Shown here piece by piece: positions 43,756 through 52,366 of a stretch of 64,000 nucleotides of DNA. A program made the translations under genes and the position numbers. Numbering within the stretch: position 1 is the first letter of the stretch; the number at the start of each line of letters is the position of its first letter. Where the stretch lies: assembly GCA_020161695.1 (NCBI GenBank), contig JAIUOO010000001.1, positions 248,001 through 312,000 on the forward strand. The letters run 5' to 3'. The notes below the pieces were generated by a model, which saw nothing but the letters and a program-made list of their open reading frames with translations, did not search any database and was not told the DNA's origin. The DNA is from Pseudomonadota bacterium (GTDB lineage Bacteria > Pseudomonadota > Alphaproteobacteria > Rhizobiales > Phreatobacteraceae).

Positions 43756-45948
43756 TCAGCCTCCGACGCGGGCACCCGCCAGGACGACGGGCCTCTGCGC
43801 CAATGCGGGCTCCTCCTCCGAGAGGATCGAGGCGATCCGCGGCCCGCCTGACGTCTCCACGCCCGCGGCCCGGGCGAGGAACTGCACGGCGTCGCGCGCC
43901 GCCGCCCGGTCGGTGATGCCCGCGCGGACGAGGAACAGGATCCAGTCGGCGTTCATCGCGGCGAGACCGACCTCGGGCCGCTCGCGGACGCTGTCATCGT
44001 CCACGATGATCAGGTCGTAGGTGCCACGGAAGCGGTCGCTCCATCGGCCGCCCGGCTCGTCCATTCCGAGACCGGAGGCCGTGTCCAGCCGCGCGGCGGG
44101 CACGAAGTCGACCTGGAGGTGGCCGATCCGCTCGGCCGCGGCGGGGCGCGCCGTGCTGCCGGTGGCGGCGACCTCTGCCGAACCGCTGCGGACCCGCGGC
44201 TCCGGAGCCGGTTCCAGCCGCGCGGGATGGTTGCTGCGGCTGACCAGCAGCACCTTCAGGCCGAGGCGCGCGCCGACGGCGGCAAGGCTCCAGGCGAGCG
44301 TGGTCTTGCCCTCGCCGGGCCCGGTCGAGGTCAGCAGGACGACCTGGGGGCCGTGGCGGGTGGCGCTCGCCGGCATCAGCGATACGAGCAGCGAACGGAC
44401 CGCCCGCGCATAGTCGGATTGCGGCTCGTCACGCGGCATCAGCGGCGCGCGGTGCGCCTCGACGCGCGACAGATAAGGCACCGCGCCGAGGCAGGGCACC
44501 GCGAGGGCCTCGACGGCGTCGTCCTCGTCGCGGACGGTGCGTTCGACGACGCCGAGGCCGAGCGCCAGCAGAATGCCGAGGATCGCCGAGGCGATGACCA
44601 TGGGCGGGATCAGGAAGGCGGGATGCAGCGAACTCGGCCGCTCCGGTGGCCAGGCGGTCGCCAGCAACCGCGCATCCGGCCGGACAAACTGGACCTGCTC
44701 GTCGACCTCCTGCTGGCGGCGCAGCAGGCCGTCATAGAACTGGCCGAGCGCCGCCGCCTGCCGCTCGAGCGCGCGCAGGCCCGACAGGCCGTCGGCGGTC
44801 GAGTTGGCCGCCGCGCGCAGCGGCGCGAGCCGCTGTTCGATCGACCGGGCCTGTTCGCTATAGACCTGAGCCTCGCCCTCGAGCCGGCGGATGCCGCGGG
44901 CGAGCTCTTCCTGGATGGCAGCCGCGGAGGCGGCATCGCCGGTATTCTGGCGGCCGGCGTCGCGCCGCACCAGGTCCAGCAGCAGCGGCGAACCAAGCAG
45001 GCGCGCCATCTCCATCTCCGCGCCCGGCCTTTCGCGAAGCTCCTTGGCGCGCGCGAGGCGTTCCGTCGCCGACTGCATTTCCGAGCGCGCTATGGCGAGC
45101 TGGCGCGACAGCTGGGCGATCTGGAGGGCGGTTTCGTCGGCCGGCGCGGTGCTCGCGGCAGCGTGCGAGAGGCGATAGGCCTCCAGCTCCCGCTCGGCGC
45201 GCGCCACCTCGAGGCGAGCCTCCGGAATCCGCTTGCCGAGCCAGAGCATCAGCCGCCGGGCCTCGACCCGATGACGCAGCGCGAGATCGTCCAGATAGAC
45301 CCGCACGATCGTGTTGGCGACGGCGGCGGCCGTCTGCGGGCTCGCCGACGTATAGGTCACGGTGATGACCCGAGAGCGGCGCTCCTGGCCCACCCGCAGG
45401 CGCTTCTTCAACTCGAGCGCGAGGGCGTGCGCGGCGCCGTCGACCGTTTCCTCCGGCCCCGGACGCGGGGCGGCGAGGCCGAGCGGTCTCAGCACCCGGT
45501 CGACGACGCTGCGAAGGCGTGACAGGCGCGAGGGCGGTTCGGCATAGTTCTCCGGCCGGTTCGCCAGCAGCGCCGAAGCTACCGCCAGCATGTGGGCATC
45601 GGAGGCTAGGATGGTGACATGGGTCTCGATCGCCGATTCCTCGGTCGGCTGGGTGGGGGCTGTCGCGCTCGGCCCGTCATTGCCTCGCTGGTCGACGATG
45701 ATCTGCGACGAAGCGGCATAGTTCGGTTGCACGACGACGGCCGCGACCAGCGCCACCGCCGTTCCGGCGGCGGCGACACCGAGGATCAGCCGCCAGCGCC
45801 TCATGAGGGTCCTGAGGCTCCGGCTGATCGCGTGGCGGGCGCCGTCGGCGGGATGGGCGCCATAATCGGGCGCGCTGTCGAACGGACCGCCACCCGTCGC
45901 ACGAACGGAGTGCAGGAGCCGTGCCTCGTGTCCGAGAAGCGCCCTCAT
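43756..45948 (-). CDS. ExoP/Wzc-like chain-length and export protein with degenerate ATPase
   Basis: The 730-residue protein has an N-terminal Wzz domain (first membrane helix about 50-72), long coiled coils (about 180-430), a second helix near 450-470 (FLIPPMVIASAILGILLALGLG) and a cytoplasmic P-loop domain. Walker A is STGPGEGKTTLAWSL (K548). Where the bacterial tyrosine kinase Walker A' normally has an Asp (LLxDxD), this reads LLVSRSNHPARL, and Walker B is LIIVDDDSV. The C-terminus has no tyrosine cluster. It therefore probably controls chain length without normal tyrosine phosphorylation. ATG at 45948 is chosen over GTG 45960 because GTGGAG fits as its ribosome-binding site. Confidence 0.88.
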   Translation of the reverse strand: MRALLGHEARLLHSVRATGGGPFDSAPDYGAHPADGARHAISRSLRTLMRRWRLILGVAAAGTAVALVAAVVVQPNYAASSQIIVDQRGNDGPSATAPTQPTEESAIETHVTILASDAHMLAVASALLANRPENYAEPPSRLSRLRSVVDRVLRPLGLAAPRPGPEETVDGAAHALALELKKRLRVGQERRSRVITVTYTSASPQTAAAVANTIVRVYLDDLALRHRVEARRLMLWLGKRIPEARLEVARAERELEAYRLSHAAASTAPADETALQIAQLSRQLAIARSEMQSATERLARAKELRERPGAEMEMARLLGSPLLLDLVRRDAGRQNTGDAASAAAIQEELARGIRRLEGEAQVYSEQARSIEQRLAPLRAAANSTADGLSGLRALERQAAALGQFYDGLLRRQQEVDEQVQFVRPDARLLATAWPPERPSSLHPAFLIPPMVIASAILGILLALGLGVVERTVRDEDDAVEALAVPCLGAVPYLSRVEAHRAPLMPRDEPQSDYARAVRSLLVSLMPASATRHGPQVVLLTSTGPGEGKTTLAWSLAAVGARLGLKVLLVSRSNHPARLEPAPEPRVRSGSAEVAATGSTARPAAAERIGHLQVDFVPAARLDTASGLGMDEPGGRWSDRFRGTYDLIIVDDDSVRERPEVGLAAMNADWILFLVRAGITDRAAARDAVQFLARAAGVETSGGPRIASILSEEEPALAQRPVVLAGARVGG

Positions 45949-45950
45949 GG

Positions 45951-47942
45951 TCAACTCCACTGCTGAGCGGTTTCAAGTTCGGGACCACGGGCCGCCGGAG
46001 CGGACCGCGCATGTTCGTCAAGCCATGCCTGCAGCATCAGGACCGCCCAGAGGACGCGCGAATGGTCGCTCCGTCCGGCCAGGTGGTCGGACCAGCGCCG
46101 GCGCACCCCCGCCACGTCGAGCAGGTCGTGCCGGGCGAGCATGCCGGGGCTGAGCAGGTCCTCGGCCCAGCCGCGAAGCGGGCCGCGCAGCCAGGCACCG
46201 ACCGGCACGTCGAAGCCGCGTTTCGGGCCGTCGAAAATGCTGCGCGGCACGTACCGGGCGAGGACCTCGCGCAGAATCCACTTGCCGCGCCCGCCGCGCA
46301 CCTTGGCGCCGGTCGGCAGGCGCCAGGCGAATTCGACGACGCGATGGTCCAGCAGCGGGCAGCGGCCCTCGAGGCTGACCGCCATGGTCGCCCGGTCGAG
46401 CTTCACGAGGATGTCGTCCGGCAGGTAGCCGGCCATGTCGCGATGGACCACGCGGGAGACGATGTCGTCGAGGTCGGCGCGGGCCGGATCGGCCGGCGCA
46501 CGAACCTTGGACAGAGGCATGTCGGACAGGCGCGTCAGCCGCTCGTAGAGGCCGTCCTCGCCGCCCTCGATCAGGCGACCGAGGCGAATGAGACTGTCCC
46601 CCTCGACCAGCCGCCGCAGCCGGCCGGGTAGCGGCAGGGCCGCCGCAACGCGCCGGGGAAAGCGGCCGGAGAGGCCCAGCACCAGCGACGCGGCGGCGCG
46701 CCGGACGGCCTCCGGGGCGGCGAGCAGACCGGCAAGGCGCGACACCGTGAAATGGCGCTGATAGCCCGCGAAGCACTCGTCACCGCCGTCGCCGGTCAGC
46801 GCCACGGTCACCTCGCGGCGCGCCAGCCGCGAAACCAGCAGGGTCGGAATCTGCGATTCGTCGGCGAAGGGCTCGTCCCAGATGCGCGGCAGCTCGGGGA
46901 TGGTCTTCATCGCCTCGTCGGGCGACAGCCGGAACTGGGTGTGGTCGGTGCCGAGATGGCGCGCCACGCGCGACGCACCAGCCGACTCGTCGTAGCCGGA
47001 CTCGTCGAAGGCGATGGTGAAGGTGCGCACAGGCCGCGCGGACTGCGCCTGCATCAGCGACACGACAGTCGCGCTATCGATTCCGCCGGACAGGAAGGCG
47101 CCAAGCGGTACATCGGCCACCATGCGCTCGCGCACGACCTGCCGCAGGAGATCGTCCAGCGCGCCGACAAGCTCGTCGTCCCCCGCCCCGAACTGGTCCG
47201 CGCGCCCCCGCTCGGCGGCCTCTGCAAGCGACCAGAACGGCCGGCAGGCTGCGGAGAGGGTCGCCGCATCCGCGCCGCTGGCCAGATCGTCGACGCCCAG
47301 CGTCAGGCTCGATCCCGGCGGGAGCTTGAAGACCTGCTGATAGATGCAGCTGTTGCCGGCAACGACCCCGCGCGCGAGGAACCCTGCCACCGCATCGCGG
47401 TCGATCGACGGCGTGAAGCCGGGAACCGCCCTCAGCGCCTTGATCTCCGAGGCGAACAGCAGCGCCCCGGGCAGGCAGGCGACATGAAGCGGCTTCTTGC
47501 CCATGCGGTCGCGGGCCAGATGCAGCACGCGGGCGCGCCGGTCCCACAGCGCGAAGGCGAACATGCCGCAGAACCGCCGCAGCGCCGGCTGCAGGCCCCA
47601 TGCCTCGACGGCGCGAATCAGCACCTCCGTGTCGCTGGTGCTGCGGAAGCGATGCCCGAGCGCCTCCAGCTCCCGCCGCAGCTCCAGGAAATTGTAGATC
47701 TCGCCGTTGAAGCTCACGACGAGACGGCCATCCTCCGAATGCATGGGCTGCCGGCCACCTTCGGAGAGGTCGACGATGGCGAGGCGCCGGTGGCCGAGCG
47801 CTATGCCGGCCTCGCGATCGATCCAGATCCCCTCCCCGTCGGGACCGCGGTGGGAGATCGCCGCGAGCATCGGGCCGACGGCATCGACGCGCAGGTCCGC
47901 CGGCGCGCCGGGAGCCCGGAAGAGTCCCGCTATGCCGCACAT
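45951..47942 (-). CDS. asnB: Glutamine-hydrolysing asparagine synthase-like amidotransferase
   Basis: The 663-residue protein has an N-terminal glutaminase domain with the nucleophile Cys2 (MCGIAGLFR), SHRGPDGEG, and FNGEIYNFLELR, and a C-terminal synthetase domain with the PPi loop LSGGIDSATVVSLM and ALTGDGGDECFAGYQRHF. The family includes true asparagine synthases and enzymes that amidate polysaccharide or peptide carboxylates. Inside an exopolysaccharide locus that also makes uronic acids, amidation of a uronic acid or an acyl group is a reasonable inference. It overlaps the ligase/polymerase gene by 13 bases and the Wzc-like gene follows directly. Confidence 0.88.
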   Translation of the reverse strand: MCGIAGLFRAPGAPADLRVDAVGPMLAAISHRGPDGEGIWIDREAGIALGHRRLAIVDLSEGGRQPMHSEDGRLVVSFNGEIYNFLELRRELEALGHRFRSTSDTEVLIRAVEAWGLQPALRRFCGMFAFALWDRRARVLHLARDRMGKKPLHVACLPGALLFASEIKALRAVPGFTPSIDRDAVAGFLARGVVAGNSCIYQQVFKLPPGSSLTLGVDDLASGADAATLSAACRPFWSLAEAAERGRADQFGAGDDELVGALDDLLRQVVRERMVADVPLGAFLSGGIDSATVVSLMQAQSARPVRTFTIAFDESGYDESAGASRVARHLGTDHTQFRLSPDEAMKTIPELPRIWDEPFADESQIPTLLVSRLARREVTVALTGDGGDECFAGYQRHFTVSRLAGLLAAPEAVRRAAASLVLGLSGRFPRRVAAALPLPGRLRRLVEGDSLIRLGRLIEGGEDGLYERLTRLSDMPLSKVRAPADPARADLDDIVSRVVHRDMAGYLPDDILVKLDRATMAVSLEGRCPLLDHRVVEFAWRLPTGAKVRGGRGKWILREVLARYVPRSIFDGPKRGFDVPVGAWLRGPLRGWAEDLLSPGMLARHDLLDVAGVRRRWSDHLAGRSDHSRVLWAVLMLQAWLDEHARSAPAARGPELETAQQWS

Positions 47943-49228
47943 GGCCGCCCCCCCAGTCGCATTCCCGCCACGGACGCCGGCAGAAGGCGCGTCTGTATGG
48001 CGGGCAGGCGCGCACAGCCTTCGGCGAGGCAGAGCACCAGCCCGAACCAGAGGATCGGGTGGCGGAGAATGAAATGGCTGATGCCGAAAATGATGACCGC
48101 GCAGACCAGCGCGGCGAGCGCGTCCAGCCGCGCCCGGAACAGCAGCAGCAGCGTGCTGACATGGAGCCAGGCGAAAATGCCGACCGCGACAAGGCCGCCC
48201 TGCAGGAACAGGTCGAGGATCGTGCTGTGTGCCTCGAACGGCCGCGGCAGCGTCGCCAGCCGAGGAACATTCGGGCGTTCGAGGTGCGGCCCCGGGCCGA
48301 AGCCGAACGACGCCGATTCCAGTCCCTTGCGGATCGCGCTGCGCCAGAGCTCGAGGCGCAGGTTCGCGGTCTGCATCGTCGCGTCGCCACCATGATCCTT
48401 GGCGAGGCTGAGGGCCAAGGCGCTTGCGTCGGTCCGCTCCGACCAGACGAACGGCAGAAGGCTCGCCAGCACCAGCGGCGCGGCGACTAGGATCGCCATG
48501 GCCGCCGTGCGCCGCGCGCCGCCCGCGGGGTCGCCGAGCCATGTCTTCAGCCGCAGGGCGCCCAGCAGTCCGAAGAGGCCGAGCATCGTCAACAGGAAGG
48601 TGTCGCTCTTCGTCAGGCGGCCGGCAACCAGCGGGAGAACGGCCCCCATCCAGCCCGCGATGCGCGCGCCGCGGCTCTGCGCCGTCATGCCGAGATGGAT
48701 CGCGACGGCACTGAAGACGGCACAATAGAGCGCCGCCTGATTGGGGTTTTCCGACCAGCCGCGAAAGCGGTTCCAGTACCAGGGGTCAATGCCGCCGGCG
48801 GAGACCAGCCCGAAGCCGAGCGCTAGCTGGAAGGCGAGGCCAACATTGGCGAATCCGACCAGGAACCAGGCCGAGCGGCGCATGTGAGCGGCATTGTCCG
48901 GCTGGACAAGCGCGAGGCAGGAGATCGTCGCCATCAACACGTAGGCCATGGCGTCGTGGGCCATGCTGGCGCCTTCGACGATCGGGTCGAACAGCATGCC
49001 GAAGAACGCGCCGATGCCCAGAGACATGGCGAAGACGCACCAGAATGTTCCCATTCGGCGGAAGGCCGGCCCCGCGCCGATACGGCCGGTCGCGATGAGA
49101 TGCGTGCCCGAAAGCGCCAGCCAGAGCGCGAGCAGAACCTCGCCCGCGCCGACCGGCAGCCCTGGCAGCCGCAACGTCGAAGCGGCGGAAAGCACGGTTC
49201 CCGCTGCCAGGATGGCGTCGCGGATCAC
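47930..49228 (-). CDS. O-antigen ligase/polymerase-like membrane protein
   Basis: The 432-residue hydrophobic protein has about ten to twelve helices. The motif WYWNRFRGWSENPNQAALYCAVFS (residues about 150-173), the later large periplasmic loop (SFGFGPGPHLERPN... AHSTILDLFLQGGLVAVG) with its conserved Gly/Pro and His, mark the Wzy/WaaL family. It probably polymerises repeat units in the periplasm (Wzx/Wzy route), in keeping with the flippase and chain-length protein nearby. It overlaps the glycosyltransferase gene by four bases upstream. Ligase versus polymerase cannot be decided from sequence. Confidence 0.82.
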   Translation of the reverse strand: MIRDAILAAGTVLSAASTLRLPGLPVGAGEVLLALWLALSGTHLIATGRIGAGPAFRRMGTFWCVFAMSLGIGAFFGMLFDPIVEGASMAHDAMAYVLMATISCLALVQPDNAAHMRRSAWFLVGFANVGLAFQLALGFGLVSAGGIDPWYWNRFRGWSENPNQAALYCAVFSAVAIHLGMTAQSRGARIAGWMGAVLPLVAGRLTKSDTFLLTMLGLFGLLGALRLKTWLGDPAGGARRTAAMAILVAAPLVLASLLPFVWSERTDASALALSLAKDHGGDATMQTANLRLELWRSAIRKGLESASFGFGPGPHLERPNVPRLATLPRPFEAHSTILDLFLQGGLVAVGIFAWLHVSTLLLLFRARLDALAALVCAVIIFGISHFILRHPILWFGLVLCLAEGCARLPAIQTRLLPASVAGMRLGGRPCAA

Positions 49229-50439
49229 GGCCGCTCTCCATCGGCACGGGCGACCGGAGCGAGCTCCCGCCCGGCAGCGGCAGAGCGGACCGGAACCGCG
49301 CGGGGGCGGAGAACCTGCCGGTAGATGTCGCGGTAGCTGTCGACGACGCCCTCGAGCGAGAACTCGCGTGCGACGAACGCGATGGAGCGCAGGCCCATCA
49401 CGCGCGCTCCGGCAGGGTCATCGAGCAATCCGAGGATGCGCTGAGCGAGCGCCTCGGCGTCGCCGGGCTCGACGAGATGGCCGTTCCAGCCCTCGGTGAC
49501 GACGTCGGTGCAACCGGGCATGCGCGTCGCGATCATCGGCAGGCCTGCGAGCCCAGCCTCCAGCAGCGCGCGCGGAACGCCCTCCCGATACTGCGTCGGC
49601 AGGACGAAGGCGTCGGCCAAAGCGAGAAGCGCCGGCACGTCGCGCCGGTGGCCGAGGGCGATCACATGGGGCGCCGCGGCCTCGATCTCGGCCGCGCCGA
49701 TGGCGAAGGGCCCCTCGCTTTCGCGGGGGCCGACGAGCAGGAACTTCGCGCGCGGGCTGGCGCGCGCGACAATCCGCGCCGCCTCCAGCAACGTCCCGAT
49801 GCCCTTCTGGCGGGTCAGGCGGCTGACCGTCACCACGACCGGCGCGTCGCCGAGACCGAGTTCCTGCCGCAGGATGGAGGGATCGCGGCTCGCAGCGAGA
49901 GCCGTCCTGAAGGCCGCGACGTCGATGCCCGAACTGCGGACGAGATGCGCGGCATCGCGGCGGACCAGGCCGTGCTGCTCGAAATAAGCCTTGTCGTCGG
50001 CGTTCTGGAAAACGGTGCCCGCAGACCAGCGCGCCGTCGCGCGCTGGAGCAGGCGGTAGACCGGCCGGATGAGCCGGGCGCGCATCCCGCCGCCAGGCGA
50101 GAAGGTCCAGCCCATGCCGTTGATGGTCCGGATGACGGGAACCGCGCCCCGCACAGCCAACGGCGCGAGGAGGTTCGGCTTGGTGTCGAAGGTCTGGATC
50201 AGGTCCGGCCGGCATTCCGCGACGAGGCCCGCGATCCGCGCGATTGCGCCGAGATCGCCGCCGCGCCGGTCAAAGCGGTCGAAATGCCAGGGCAGATGCG
50301 GCAGGCCCGCGGCCCGGAACGGCCCGTCGCCTCCGCTGGAGGCCGCCGTGACCCGAAAGCCCCGGTCGCGCAAGGCCAGCAGGAAAGGGATGCGAAGGGC
50401 GTGGTCCTCTCCTCCAAGACACAGGACATGGGAGTCCAT
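49225..50439 (-). CDS. Glycosyltransferase family 1/4 protein
   Basis: This is a GT-B fold glycosyltransferase of 404 residues that adds one sugar to the lipid-linked repeat unit on the cytoplasmic side. The N-terminal half has DLIQTFDTKPNLLAPLAVRGAVPVIRTINGMGW, and the C-terminal half has VVTVSRLTRQKGIGTLLEAARIV and the E-x7-E donor motif region EGVPRALLEAGLAGLPMIATRMPGCTDVV. The N-terminus is like WcaI/PelF-type transferases. Start at 50439 has GGAGG seven bases upstream. It is first in the minus-strand block. It is the only classical glycosyltransferase in the locus, so either the repeat unit is short or others lie elsewhere. Confidence 0.9.
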   Translation of the reverse strand: MDSHVLCLGGEDHALRIPFLLALRDRGFRVTAASSGGDGPFRAAGLPHLPWHFDRFDRRGGDLGAIARIAGLVAECRPDLIQTFDTKPNLLAPLAVRGAVPVIRTINGMGWTFSPGGGMRARLIRPVYRLLQRATARWSAGTVFQNADDKAYFEQHGLVRRDAAHLVRSSGIDVAAFRTALAASRDPSILRQELGLGDAPVVVTVSRLTRQKGIGTLLEAARIVARASPRAKFLLVGPRESEGPFAIGAAEIEAAAPHVIALGHRRDVPALLALADAFVLPTQYREGVPRALLEAGLAGLPMIATRMPGCTDVVTEGWNGHLVEPGDAEALAQRILGLLDDPAGARVMGLRSIAFVAREFSLEGVVDSYRDIYRQVLRPRAVPVRSAAAGRELAPVARADGERP

Positions 50440-50613
50440 CGCGGCGCCTCCGCCCGCCCCGAATGCCCGCGCGTGCGGACCATGCGGGGAGCCATTGGAA
50501 TGTTCTGGAGGAAGACTAGGAAGCCCCCGGATGGGCGTCCTCATCCGATCAGATGAGGAGTAGCGCGCGACCCGGCGGCGCGAGCACCCTCGAGCGCCCG
50601 CCGGGGCATCCGT

Positions 50614-51375
50614 TCAGTGGCCGTTGGGCTTGCCCGGCGCGTGCCGGCCGAAACCGTTCGGTCCCGACGGAAGGGGATCGTCCCCCGTCGGCATCGCGGC
50701 ATAGGCGCTCTGCGACAGGTGGCCGAGAGCCCATATGGCCGCCTGGGTGCGGTTCTGAACGCCGATCTTGCGCAGGATGGCCTTCACGTGGACCTTGACC
50801 GTCGCCTCCATGATATCGAAGGCGCGTGCGATGGTCTTGTTGGACTGACCTTCGATCAGCCCGCGGAGAATCTGCGTCTCCCGGTCGGACAGGACAGACG
50901 CCCATTGCCGCAGGGGCCGCTCCTCCGGAGCCTCCAGCAACAGCTGCGCCGGCATTTCGCGCGAGCCGCCGAGCTGGGCGAGAATGGACGAGGGGAAGAT
51001 GCCCTCGCCCAGCGCCACGAGCTCGAGCGCCTTGATGAGAGCCTGGGAACTGATGGATTTGCTGAGATAGCCATTTACCGACAGGCGCAGGGCCTCGGCG
51101 AGCGGCGCGAGTTCATAGTGGTCGGCGAGAATGACGATCCGGGCATCGGCGAACCTGTGGCGCAGCGCCTCGATCTCCTCGGCAGGGGAATGATCGTCGT
51201 CACCGACGCCGAGAATGATCATCAGGCCGCGGAGGTCCGCGGGAAGCGTGGCCCGCAAGTCACCGGGTGTCGGGGCGGTGGCCGCGACCCGGAACATGGT
51301 TCCAGAGAGTATCTTCTCCAGCCCCTCGCGAACCAACCTGCTTCTTTCGATCAGGACGATGGGTACGCTACGCAT
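50614..51375 (-). CDS. NarL-type response regulator with degenerate receiver domain
   Basis: The 253-residue protein has an N-terminal receiver fold and a C-terminal LuxR-type HTH (LSDRETQILRGLIEGQSNKTIARAFDIMEATVKVHVKAIL, about 162-202). In the receiver the usual acidic pair is E10-R11 (VLIERSRLV), and the phosphoacceptor strand reads GLMIILGVGDDD, with no Asp at the normal place; the conserved Lys is kept (YLSKS, K106). It therefore probably works without phosphorylation. It is 174 bp upstream of the glycosyltransferase gene, in the same direction, and is followed upstream by an AT-rich island. Control of the locus is inferred. Confidence 0.85.
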   Translation of the reverse strand: MRSVPIVLIERSRLVREGLEKILSGTMFRVAATAPTPGDLRATLPADLRGLMIILGVGDDDHSPAEEIEALRHRFADARIVILADHYELAPLAEALRLSVNGYLSKSISSQALIKALELVALGEGIFPSSILAQLGGSREMPAQLLLEAPEERPLRQWASVLSDRETQILRGLIEGQSNKTIARAFDIMEATVKVHVKAILRKIGVQNRTQAAIWALGHLSQSAYAAMPTGDDPLPSGPNGFGRHAPGKPNGH

Positions 51376-51470
51376 GGTGGCGCCTTGTACGCTGACGGCC
51401 TTGCCCTAAGCCGATCGATGGAGGCTCCTGTCCGTTTCTTGTTTTGTATCCACTTGGCTGCACATTTTAG

Positions 51471-51500
51471 GGAAATGTACACTAGTTCAAACAAATTTCC
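51471..51500. promoter_or_regulatory. Inverted repeat GGAAAT-N18-ATTTCC
   Basis: A perfect six-base inverted repeat with an 18-bp spacer lies 96-125 bp upstream of the regulator start. It could be an autoregulatory site; there is no proof in sequence beyond the symmetry and position. Confidence 0.35.
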
Positions 51501-51579
51501 AGCGCCAGCCGCCGCGCCCATCACAAACGGATGATATGATTCGATTCGATATCAGTCTTAATTTTCATGATCATTGACA

Positions 51580-51592
51580 TGACCATTGGTCA
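51580..51592. promoter_or_regulatory. Palindrome TGACCATTGGTCA
   Basis: This perfect TGACCA-T-TGGTCA palindrome lies in the AT-rich island, with another short palindrome (ATGATCAT) just before it. It is a candidate binding site for an unknown regulator. Confidence 0.4.
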
Positions 51593-52113
51593 GTTTGAAG
51601 AGTTTTGCCAATTTATATATCATTCATACCTTAATACAGCTGCGTCTATCAAAATATCAATCGCCATAATACACTTGAATACATAAATTTTGTTCCGCGC
51701 ATTACTACAATGCCGGCCCTCGCCGCAGCCTCTTACCCAGCAACAAACTGATACAAGGCGCGATATTAAACAGGGACTACATGGTGTTTAGGCTCGGACC
51801 AGCGCGGCCATTTGCGCTCGACGAATGAGAAGGACCGCGGGTTCGAGACCGACAAGGACCGCTCGGGGGCCATTCCACAGCCGGCATCCCGGCCGTTTCA
51901 GGCAACGACGCCCCCCGGAGGGACACCTCGCCGAAGCTGCGGTACTCTCCGTTCGGCCTATGCGATCCACGTTCGTCCGCCAGCCTCGCGGAGCACGCGG
52001 CCCGCGCCCCAAGCGCCAAAAAGGCGCGTTCCTGACTTGCGACACCTTGATCCCGCCGCCATTTGACGCCACAACTGCGACGCAAACGCGCACCAGCGAC
52101 AGGGACGTTCTCG

Positions 52114-52347
52114 ATGGCCACCGCCTCGACCACCAACTGGACCAACCTCGTCAACGTCTTCGGGGCGACCATGATCGTCGGCACCGAGGCTGTCGGCGCG
52201 GGCGGCGCCACGGGCTGGGCTGTTGCGAGCCTCCTCAAGATGGGCGACCAGGTGGTGATCGGCGCCACCGTTATCGGCGTCATCGCCGGACTGGTGGCAA
52301 CCGTCGCCTTCTTCCGCTCCGCCTATCGCGTCGAGCCGTTTCGCTGA
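52114..52347 (+). CDS. Small two-helix membrane protein, unknown function
   Basis: The 77-residue protein has two hydrophobic segments (about 14-38 and 45-68, GDQVVIGATVIGVIAGLVATVAFF), separated by a short polar turn, and a basic C-terminus RSAYRVEPFR. No family is recognised. AGGGACG precedes the ATG at 52114; a longer frame from 52063 adds a basic, non-conserved stretch. It lies directly after the AT-rich island beside the polysaccharide locus, so it may be co-regulated with that locus (inference). Confidence 0.65.
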   Translation: MATASTTNWTNLVNVFGATMIVGTEAVGAGGATGWAVASLLKMGDQVVIGATVIGVIAGLVATVAFFRSAYRVEPFR

Positions 52348-52366
52348 TCGAACGAGGGCGCGCCGA

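Larger units (their letters stand above)
51376..52113. other. 738-bp non-coding region with an AT-rich island
   Basis: I see no gene. The part from about 51440 to 51770 is strikingly AT-rich against the GC-rich chromosome, and the remainder is normal. It holds the promoter region of the LuxR-type regulator (minus) and of the small membrane protein at 52114 (plus). Inverted repeats lie at 51471-51500 and 51580-51592. The composition resembles targets of MucR/Ros-type or H-NS-like silencers upstream of polysaccharide genes (inference). Confidence 0.65.

Noticed and set aside
39140..43916. Two plus-strand frames of more than 850 codons opposite the A-T-TE and flippase-fusion genes
   Set aside because: Both are antisense to genes with strong domain motifs and encode Arg/Ala/His-rich shadow sequence.
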